Origin: Chloroflexota bacterium | GTDB lineage: Bacteria; Chloroflexota; Anaerolineae; Promineifilales; Promineifilaceae | NCBI GenBank assembly: GCA_963169155.1 | Contig: CAUJGI010000681.1 | Coordinates: 1 to 7,224 of the forward strand | Direction of reading: 5' to 3' | DNA: 7,224 nt | Shown here: positions 1 to 4,828 of the stretch, in pieces | Position numbering within the stretch: the first letter of the stretch is position 1 | Layout: each line of letters opens with the position of its first letter | Program-made: the position numbers and the translations under genes | Notes under the pieces: model-generated | Told to the model about the DNA's origin: nothing | The model's database searches: none | Seen by the model: the letters and a program-made list of their open reading frames with translations, nothing else

Positions 1-171
1 GAAATTAACGGCGAAGAAATCCTCATTGAGGACGTGCCTATTTGGGTTTGCGAGCAGTGCGACTCCTCATTTCTGGACGATGACGTCATTGAAGCGATAG
101 AAGATATGCTGGCCAGCCTTGAAGGTGGTTTGGGTGACGAAGAACCGCCGGAAGAAATTGAACTGGATTAA
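1..171 (+). CDS. C-terminal end of a YgiT/MqsA-type zinc-finger protein (partial)
   Basis: Frame 1 is open from the window edge to a TAA at 169-171, giving 56 residues of a protein whose start lies outside. The visible part contains VPIWVCEQC, with cysteines at fragment residues 17 and 20, then a helix-like acidic stretch (DDDVIEAIEDMLASLEGG) and a very acidic Pro/Glu tail. In YgiT-type zinc-finger proteins (the N-terminal zinc domain of MqsA-like antitoxins) a first CxxC near the N-terminus is followed by a VPaxVCxxCG segment and a short helix, and this fragment fits that second half. The usual CG after the second cysteine is CD here. Such proteins are often paired with a small toxin such as a DUF4258 or RelE-like protein encoded just upstream; if so here, it lies outside the window. 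No toxin-like gene follows downstream. The family call rests on a short motif and is moderate. Confidence 0.6.
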   Translation, partial: EINGEEILIEDVPIWVCEQCDSSFLDDDVIEAIEDMLASLEGGLGDEEPPEEIELD

Positions 172-199
172 TTTGGCTCTTTAGGACTTCGGGGAGTAA

Positions 200-257
200 G
201 CACCGAATTGAGGCGAATTTACACGAAAATTAGCGTTAATTCGCGTCAATTCGGTGC
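200..257. repeat. Near-perfect 20-bp inverted repeat with helically phased AATT tracts
   Basis: The arms at 200-219 and 238-257 are reverse complements at 19 of 20 positions (GCACCGAATTG... against ...CAATTCGGTGC). Pairing can continue inward with a few mismatches to 224/233, leaving an 8-base loop. AATT occurs at 206, 216, 228, 238 and 248, so five tracts recur every 10-12 bases. No T-tract follows the right arm (it runs into AAAAATCAG), so this is not a standard intrinsic terminator for the gene ending at 171. It could be a mobile palindromic repeat, a curved protein-binding site or a Rho-independent structure of unusual type. Confidence 0.7.
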
Positions 258-298
258 AAAAATCAGTCGCCCCACCAAAGACGAAAGACGCATTAATT

Positions 299-326
299 GT
301 TGCGCAACGCAAATTTGCGCAACGCA
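299..326. repeat. Duplicated TTGCGCAA palindrome
   Basis: The 12-mer TTGCGCAACGCA occurs at 300-311 and again at 315-326, a 15-base step. Each copy contains the 8-bp perfect palindrome TTGCGCAA (300-307 and 315-322). The outer GTTGCGCAA / TTGCGCAAC (299-307 and 315-323) also makes an inverted repeat. It lies 50-75 bases upstream of the candidate promoter of the DUF2207 gene, so a dimeric regulator site is possible. A repetitive-element remnant is equally possible. Confidence 0.5.
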
Positions 327-375
327 GCGCCGCCATATTTCGTAGAAATCATTAGTTTTTGGTTCAGAAGGGCCG

Positions 376-381
376 TATATT
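376..381 (+). promoter_or_regulatory. Candidate -10 box (TATATT) for the DUF2207 gene
   Basis: TATATT matches the sigma-70 -10 consensus at 5 of 6 bases and would start transcription near 388, leaving a leader of about 22 bases that still contains the ribosome binding site. There is no convincing -35: TTAGTT at 352-357 (18-base spacing) is poor. The box sits in the loop of a small hairpin (368-374 with 382-388, one G-G mismatch). This is a weak call. Confidence 0.28.
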
Positions 382-397
382 GGGCCTTTAATTGAAA

Positions 398-403
398 AAG
401 GAG
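398..403 (+). promoter_or_regulatory. Ribosome binding site AAGGAG that fixes the DUF2207 start
   Basis: AAGGAG lies 6 bases upstream of the ATG at 410. It falls downstream of an in-frame TTG at 392, so a start at 392 would put this site inside the coding region. This favours ATG 410. Confidence 0.8.
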
Positions 404-409
404 CGAATT

Positions 410-2101
410 ATGTGGCGTAAATGGATAGCTGCCCTGGTTGTGTTAGGTGCCCTGCTAATGGGTGCGCCCGGCGCGTTGGCGCAGGAAAAATCTTACAGCG
501 CCGACCGGTTTGATGTTGATATTGTGGTGCAAGATGACGGGTCGCTGCTGGTCACCGAAACGGTTGTGTTCCGCTTTGTTGGCGAGCCGTTCACGTTCGT
601 CTTTCGCGAAGTGCCGACAGACCGAACGGATGGTGTAGAAATTTTAGAGGCGTCGGTCGACGGCCGTTCCTACCCCCAAGGCACCAACGCCGGGCAGGTG
701 GAGGTGGAATCCGGTGACAACATCCGCGTCACCTGGCACATGGAGCCAACCGCCAACACCGCCCGCACCTTCGTGCTGAGGTACCAAATGTTTGGTGTGG
801 TCCAGCAAACCGAAGATGCCGATCTGCTGCGCTACCAGCCGCTGCCCGACGAATTTGAATACACCATCGACAGCAACACCGGCACGCTGCGCTATCCGGC
901 CTCGGCCGATTTGCTGGAGACCCCCCAGGTGACGGCCAACACCGCGCAGGTGGACCGCAGCGGCAATGTGGTGACCTTCACCCGGCAAGCCGTTGAACCC
1001 AACAACACGATGGTGTTTGAGATGACCTTTGCCCAGGGCAGCCTCATCGCCACACCACCCGCCTGGCAGTCCCGGCAGGCGGCGCAAAATGCGCTGTGGC
1101 CCCTCTGGGTTGGCGCCAGCGTGGTAATTTTGGTGGCGGGAATCATGGGGGCAGTTGTGCTCTGGCGCAGCCACCAGCCGCAGCTGAAAAAGAGTACGGC
1201 CGTTTACTACGAACCACCCACCAATCTGCCCCCAGCCATCGCCGGGGTGCTGAACGGCAGCGGGGCCAGCCCCAGCTGGTCCAACGCCCTGGCCACGCTG
1301 TTTGACCTGGCCGATCGCGGCGTCCTCAGCATTGAGGAGCTGGAAAAAAAGAGCGTGTTCAGCGGCAAAGATTTCAATATCGTGCTGCTGGAACAGCCCG
1401 ACAATTTACGGCCGCACGAAAATGGCCTGCTGCGGCTGCTGTTTGAAACCAAAGGTTTGTGGCATCAATCCGTGAAGATGTCCAAACTCAGCAGTGCTGT
1501 CAGCGGCAGCCAATGGAAAATGTTCACCGAGCCGCTGGAGGCGGAAATCAAGGCCGCGGGTTACATCGATGCCGAGCGCAAAAGCCGTCGGACCTGGGTG
1601 ATGGCGGGCAGTTTTGTCTTCCTGATACTGGCCGTGCTCATCATGATCTTAACGGTGATCTTTGAAAATCAGTTTGGCATGTGGCCGATGGCCGTCGCTG
1701 CCAGCTTCTTTCTGATGTTCATCATCTTTCTGAGCGTGGGCAGCAGCCTCACCATTCTCACGGACGAAGCCAGGTTGATGGCCAATGAGTGGCAGAGCTT
1801 CTACCAGCACCTGAAAGACGTGACGCACCGCAAAGCGGCCGTTGGCGAGACCAACATGTTTAACCGTTTCCTGCCTTACGCCGCCACCTACGGCCTGCTG
1901 CACCAGTGGGCGAAGTTCTTTGAAAAAGAAGGCTGGACCCAACTGCCGCCTTACTTCCACGCCCTCAATCGGGCCGATGACGGCGGCATGGCGGCATTTG
2001 TGGCGATGACGGCCGCTTCCTCCTCCTCGGGTGGCAGCGCGGCAGGCGCGGGGGCCGCCGGTGCTGGTGCCGCCGGTGGTGGCGCCAGCGGCGCTGGCTA
2101 A
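410..2101 (+). CDS. DUF2207 domain-containing membrane protein
   Basis: This gene encodes 563 residues from ATG 410. Residues 1-24 are a clear signal peptide: MWRK, then a hydrophobic core ending in GALA before QEKS. Residues 25 to about 228 form a beta-rich exported domain that opens with the typical DUF2207 pattern (FDVDIVVQDDGSLLVTETVVFRF, then FTFVFREVP and a DGVEI strand). Membrane segments are predicted at about 231-252, 395-418 and 424-446. The region between the first two (PPAIAGVLNG at about 274-283, ALATLFDLADRGVLSIEE) looks like the small winged-helix-like cytoplasmic part of the family. After the last segment come the family's EWQSFYQHLKD and FNRFLPYAATYGL motifs, and a low-complexity Ser then Ala/Gly tail from about 536. 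DUF2207 proteins are bacterial envelope proteins of unestablished biochemical function. A gap with a terminator separates it from the next gene, so it is probably monocistronic. An in-frame TTG at 392 would add six residues but has no ribosome binding site. Confidence 0.9.
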   Translation: MWRKWIAALVVLGALLMGAPGALAQEKSYSADRFDVDIVVQDDGSLLVTETVVFRFVGEPFTFVFREVPTDRTDGVEILEASVDGRSYPQGTNAGQVEVESGDNIRVTWHMEPTANTARTFVLRYQMFGVVQQTEDADLLRYQPLPDEFEYTIDSNTGTLRYPASADLLETPQVTANTAQVDRSGNVVTFTRQAVEPNNTMVFEMTFAQGSLIATPPAWQSRQAAQNALWPLWVGASVVILVAGIMGAVVLWRSHQPQLKKSTAVYYEPPTNLPPAIAGVLNGSGASPSWSNALATLFDLADRGVLSIEELEKKSVFSGKDFNIVLLEQPDNLRPHENGLLRLLFETKGLWHQSVKMSKLSSAVSGSQWKMFTEPLEAEIKAAGYIDAERKSRRTWVMAGSFVFLILAVLIMILTVIFENQFGMWPMAVAASFFLMFIIFLSVGSSLTILTDEARLMANEWQSFYQHLKDVTHRKAAVGETNMFNRFLPYAATYGLLHQWAKFFEKEGWTQLPPYFHALNRADDGGMAAFVAMTAASSSSGGSAAGAGAAGAGAAGGGASGAG

Positions 2102-2125
2102 GTAACCGAAAATTAATAACTACCA

Positions 2126-2203
2126 CCTTCCCCCTCCCTATCCCTCCCCCAAAGGGGGAGGGGACCAGAGTCCCCCTCCCTTCGGGAGGGTTAGGGGGAG
2201 GGC
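2126..2203. repeat. C-rich/G-rich palindromic element with G-quadruplex motifs on both strands
   Basis: A 9-bp hairpin pairs CCCTCCCCC (2142-2150) with GGGGGAGGG (2154-2162) around an AAA loop. A second, 7-bp hairpin pairs CCCTCCC (2174-2180) with GGGAGGG (2184-2190) around TTC. The flanks are also inverted: TATCCCTCCC on the left against the reverse complement of GGGAGGGTTA on the right, 9 of 10 bases. The + strand at 2184-2202 reads G3-A-G3-TTA-G5-A-G3. The - strand over 2130-2150 reads G5-A-G3-ATA-G3-A-G5. Both fit the intramolecular G-quadruplex pattern. No T-tract follows. It looks like a dispersed intergenic palindrome, possibly acting as an mRNA 3'-end stabiliser for the DUF2207 transcript. 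Confidence 0.75.
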
Positions 2204-2279
2204 AAATGTGTAAGTTATTTAATCCGCGTTTCTAAGGCAGCTTTCTGACCGTATCTTCATCCAAAAATTAAGTATTGTT

Positions 2280-2288
2280 TGGTACACT
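2280..2288 (+). promoter_or_regulatory. Candidate extended -10 promoter (TGG-TACACT)
   Basis: TACACT at 2283-2288 matches TATAAT at 4 of 6 bases and is preceded by TGG, an extended -10 element. No -35 is recognisable at 16-18 bases. A start near 2295 would fall inside the left arm of the adjoining terminator, so the full hairpin could not form in that transcript. Weak on sequence alone. Confidence 0.25.
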
Positions 2289-2331
2289 GACTCAGTTTTG
2301 GGCGGCTGCGCCCGGAACTGAGTCTTTTTTT
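2289..2331 (+). terminator. Strong intrinsic terminator just upstream of the surface-protein gene
   Basis: GACTCAGTT (2289-2297) pairs with AACTGAGTC (2316-2324). The stem continues through two T-G wobbles and GGGCG/CGCCC to a GCTG tetraloop (2305-2308), a continuous 16-bp stem. Seven T residues follow (2325-2331). The structure is textbook for Rho-independent termination on the + strand. It most likely ends transcripts arriving from the DUF2207 gene and insulates the next gene, whose ATG is only 27 bases past the T-tract. Conditional attenuation of that gene is an alternative. Confidence 0.88.
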
Positions 2332-2358
2332 CGGCAGCATCTGTACCGGTAGGAGCGT

Positions 2359-3354
2359 ATGAAGCAAAACTTGAGAAATCCTCTGTTTGTCCTTTGCCTG
2401 ACGTTGTTTCTTTTATGGGGAACGGGAACGGCCGTTCTCGCCCAGGCGGTAGACTCTCTGCCCGACGACAACCTGGTGCAAAACCCGTGGTTCCGCAGTG
2501 GCAACCAGCCCAGCCTGGCGGGTTGGACCGACCAGTCAGGCAGCAACGTCATCTGGTCACTCAGCCAGAAAGATTCCAACCCTTCCCCCGACCAGGTCCA
2601 GGGCACCTCGGCCCGGCTGGCCTTTGGCTCGGGCCAGGGCGGCGGCACCGGTCAGGGCGGCGTCGATGCCTATCTTTACCAGGTAGTCACGGCCGATCCG
2701 GCACTGAACCACCTGAAGTTTAAGATTCATTGGGTGACCGGGTGGATTGACCGGGCGGCCGTAACGATTTATGGGGGGAATTCAGCAGAGGGGCCTTGGA
2801 CGGCCGTTTGGACCCCGCTCGACATCAACCAGACCACATCGTCTGACGCCCTCTGGACCCAAACCGAGCTGCTGGACACCACCATTCCCGCAGGCTTTCC
2901 CTTTTACAAAATTGAGCTGTTTGGCCGTTATCCCGAAGGGCGGCAGCAGGGGGTGAAGTACACCGGCGTTTATTTTGCCGTCGATGACCGGGCGGGTGAA
3001 ATTGTGGAAGTCACGGCCACGGTGCCGGTAGCCACGCTGCCCGCACCAGACACCTCTGTCGCCGAGCAGCGGCCGACGCGCCGCCCCACCCGGGGACCGG
3101 CCGTACCGGCTACCAACACACCCCTGCCAACCACTGCGCCGGATGAAGAATTTGGGGCAACGGCCGTTGCCATCGTCAACACCCCGGCCCCAGAACCAAC
3201 CGAGCTACCAGCACAGCCCACCCGCCCTGCCCCGGCAGTGGATTCAACTGGCGGCAGCGAGCGCCTTAGCACCGTCTACGTGGTACTCATCGCTGTACTT
3301 CTCTTGCTCGTAATCGTGATGGGAATTGGCTGGGCACGCGCCGCCCGCCGCTAA
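2359..3354 (+). CDS. Exported, C-terminally membrane-anchored surface protein with Pro/Thr stalk (unknown function)
   Basis: I do not recognise a named family. The 331-residue product has a signal peptide (residues 1-28, ending TAVLA before QAVD). Residues 36 to about 212 form an ectodomain with a NLVQNPWFRSG opening, a Gly-rich stretch (89-101), many Trp and Tyr residues and alternating hydrophobic strands. The opening resembles the first strand of jelly-roll carbohydrate-binding modules, but no binding site can be assigned. A Pro/Thr/Ala-rich stalk without conserved structure spans about 218-298, with repeated RPTRRPTRGP- and TPAPEPT-like pieces. A single membrane segment (about 305-323) and a short basic tail (RAARR) end it. 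The likely topology is ectodomain outside and tail in the cytoplasm. AGGAG at 2351-2355 lies only 3 bases before the ATG, a short spacing; no better start is evident. A terminator separates it from the DUF2207 gene, so it is probably transcribed alone. Confidence 0.85.
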   Translation: MKQNLRNPLFVLCLTLFLLWGTGTAVLAQAVDSLPDDNLVQNPWFRSGNQPSLAGWTDQSGSNVIWSLSQKDSNPSPDQVQGTSARLAFGSGQGGGTGQGGVDAYLYQVVTADPALNHLKFKIHWVTGWIDRAAVTIYGGNSAEGPWTAVWTPLDINQTTSSDALWTQTELLDTTIPAGFPFYKIELFGRYPEGRQQGVKYTGVYFAVDDRAGEIVEVTATVPVATLPAPDTSVAEQRPTRRPTRGPAVPATNTPLPTTAPDEEFGATAVAIVNTPAPEPTELPAQPTRPAPAVDSTGGSERLSTVYVVLIAVLLLLVIVMGIGWARAARR

Positions 3355-3360
3355 ACCCAA

Positions 3361-3453
3361 CTCGTTCCACGCTCGGCGTGGAATGAAGTCCGCGACGCTC
3401 GGCGTTGCGCGCAGCGTTCCAAAAAGCACTCCCACGTGGAACGTGGGAACGAG
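3361..3453. repeat. REP-like multi-hairpin intergenic repeat
   Basis: The element is bounded by CTCGTTCC (3361-3368) and its exact inverse GGAACGAG (3446-3453). Inside are three small hairpins. TTCCACG pairs with CGTGGAA (3365-3371/3377-3383). ACGC pairs with GCGT (3395-3398/3402-3405). CCCACGT pairs with ACGTGGG (3431-3437/3441-3447). The wording CGTTCC-ACGCTC-GCGTGGAATG resembles a dispersed palindromic repeat seen in many bacterial intergenic regions; this is from memory and was not searched. It lies between convergent genes, a usual place for such elements. Confidence 0.65.
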
Positions 3454-3465
3454 ACCTAGATGAAT

Positions 3466-3505
3466 AAAAAAGACCGGCGGAGTCAGCACTCCGCCGGTCT
3501 TTTTT
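3466..3505. terminator. Perfect bidirectional intrinsic terminator between convergent genes
   Basis: A6 (3466-3471), GACCGGCGGAGT (3472-3483), a CAGC loop (3484-3487), ACTCCGCCGGTC (3488-3499) and T6 (3500-3505) form a perfect palindrome of 18 paired positions. It works on both strands. On the + strand it serves the surface-protein gene ending at 3354. On the - strand it serves the SPFH gene, whose stop codon at 3508-3510 is two bases away. Confidence 0.92.
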
Positions 3506-3507
3506 AC

Positions 3508-4815
3508 TTACGCTTCATCGCCCGCGTCGGAGAAGCCGCGCGACAGCTTCTTGCCGCCGATGCGGGGCAGAATCCCGCCGTTATCGTTGGCCTGCCGCAG
3601 CGTTTCGGGCAGCAGCTGAGCCAGCAGCAGTGTGGCCAGGGCTGAATTCTGGTCGCCACCGCTCTGGTTGACGATAATGGGACGCGGTGCGCTGCGCAGC
3701 AGCTCCTCGGCCACGTCCAGCCGCTTCACGGCCAGTTCGTATTGCAGCACCGCCTGGTTGTCTTTGTACGACTGCCCCAACCGGTGCAGCGCCCGCGCCT
3801 CGTTTTCGGCCGACTTCAGCTCGGCGCGACCTTCGGCTTCAATCTCCAGCCGGATTTTTTCCGCTTCAGCCTCGCGCTCTTGCAGCATCTGAGCCACACT
3901 TTCACGCGCCTTGTTGATCGCTTCCTGAACGGCAATGTGCTTCTCATCACGCTCTTTCTTGGCTCGCTCAATTTCCAGCAGCAGCGTATCCTGCCGCCGT
4001 TTACGCACCAGTTCCCACTCTTTTTCGTAGGCCACCAGCTCTTTAGCTACACGTTCGCGGGTGGAGAGGTTTTGCTGGTACTGGTTAGGCAGCTGCACAT
4101 CGGGGATGTTGGCCCCGGTGATTTTGACCCCGTAGCGGCTCATCTGCCGGTTGAGCTGCTCACGCACATCGTCAACGTTGCTGCCGCGCAGATCGTAGGC
4201 GTTGGCCGTTTCCACCCGGCGGCTGCGGTTGCGAATGGCGTCCTGTACAGCGCTGCTGAGCACCATATCGTAGTTGCTGGCACCGATGTGGCGCACAAAC
4301 AGCACCGGGTCGATGATGCGGAATTTGAGGAAAAACTCAATTGCCTTCAGCGGTACATTTTCCTGCGTAGGGCAGGCCAACACGGGCGCGGTGTAGGGAA
4401 TCTCCGTCGAGGTGTCGACAATAAATTCCACTTTTTCCCAGGGCCACCACAGCAAACGGCGGCCCGGTTTTAGCGTTTCTTCGATTTTGCCCCAGCGGGA
4501 CAAGACGCCGGTGGTGCCCTGCTCGATTTCTACGATGGCGCTGCGCCACCAGGCAAACGCCCCAATAATGCTGAAAAAGAGCACGCTAACCACCGCCAGC
4601 CCAATGCCCATGGCGCCAAAGCCAAACAGCAGCAGGTTGGTAATTAGCGAGTAAAACGCCAGGGCAAACCAGATCATCCAGCCCATGCGCCGACTATCTT
4701 TGGGGATAACGACGGGCACCAGGGAACCGGCATCGCCAGCCCGAAGCAGGCGTTGAATATTGTCCCAGGTACCCACAACTTCTTTAATTCTTGAAAAACT
4801 GCCGGTAACAGCCAT
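3508..4815 (-). CDS. SPFH/band-7 domain membrane protein, second of a pair
   Basis: The 435-residue product starts with about 45 mostly polar residues including VVIPKDS (35-41). Two membrane segments follow (about 46-66 and 68-90), then an SPFH/band-7 domain (about 92-250) containing GVLSRWGKIEETLKPGRRLLWWP, PYTAP and FFLKFRIIDPVLF. A long charged helical region (about 250-345, ERERAKKE- and QEREAEAEKIRLEIEAEG-like) is predicted to be coiled coil. A further helical part and a flexible tail end it. SPFH proteins (stomatin, prohibitin, flotillin, HflK/HflC) oligomerise into membrane rings or cages that organise microdomains or regulate membrane proteases. Its paralogue lies immediately upstream and overlaps by one base. 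About 40% of some 80 band-7 positions match between the two by eye, so duplication and a hetero-oligomer are likely. No ftsH or nfeD-like gene is visible here. The family call is firm; the partner and client are unknown. Confidence 0.9.
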   Translation of the reverse strand: MAVTGSFSRIKEVVGTWDNIQRLLRAGDAGSLVPVVIPKDSRRMGWMIWFALAFYSLITNLLLFGFGAMGIGLAVVSVLFFSIIGAFAWWRSAIVEIEQGTTGVLSRWGKIEETLKPGRRLLWWPWEKVEFIVDTSTEIPYTAPVLACPTQENVPLKAIEFFLKFRIIDPVLFVRHIGASNYDMVLSSAVQDAIRNRSRRVETANAYDLRGSNVDDVREQLNRQMSRYGVKITGANIPDVQLPNQYQQNLSTRERVAKELVAYEKEWELVRKRRQDTLLLEIERAKKERDEKHIAVQEAINKARESVAQMLQEREAEAEKIRLEIEAEGRAELKSAENEARALHRLGQSYKDNQAVLQYELAVKRLDVAEELLRSAPRPIIVNQSGGDQNSALATLLLAQLLPETLRQANDNGGILPRIGGKKLSRGFSDAGDEA

Positions 4816-4828
4816 CAGTTTCCTCCTT
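4813..4828 (-). promoter_or_regulatory. Translational coupling site: TGATG overlap with ribosome binding site inside the upstream gene
   Basis: On the - strand the stop TGA (4817-4815) and the next ATG (4815-4813) share one base. AAGGAGG (4828-4822) lies 6 bases before that ATG and is read as part of the CAA-GGA-GGA (Gln-Gly-Gly) codons near the end of the upstream protein. This suggests reinitiation and a fixed ratio of the two SPFH proteins. Confidence 0.85.

Noticed and set aside
200..257. Intrinsic terminator for the first gene
   Set aside because: The stem is AT-rich with no following T-tract on the + strand.
200..326. CRISPR array or tRNA in the structured spacer
   Set aside because: There are no equal-length direct repeats with unique spacers and no cloverleaf; the structure is a palindrome plus one short duplicated palindrome.
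392..409. TTG at 392 as the start of the DUF2207 gene
   Set aside because: AAGGAG at 398-403 is correctly spaced for ATG 410, and a start there gives a normal signal peptide.
644..1174. 176-codon open frame on the - strand inside the DUF2207 gene
   Set aside because: The composition is biased and no family is recognisable; the + strand frame has a signal peptide and family motifs.
2292..2648. 118-codon open frame on the - strand across the start of the surface-protein gene
   Set aside because: It runs through a strong terminator hairpin and has no ribosome binding site or recognisable domain.
3742..4473. 243-codon open frame on the + strand, antisense to the second SPFH gene
   Set aside because: No ribosome binding site or motif is seen. 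It is the complement of the band-7 and coiled-coil coding sequence.
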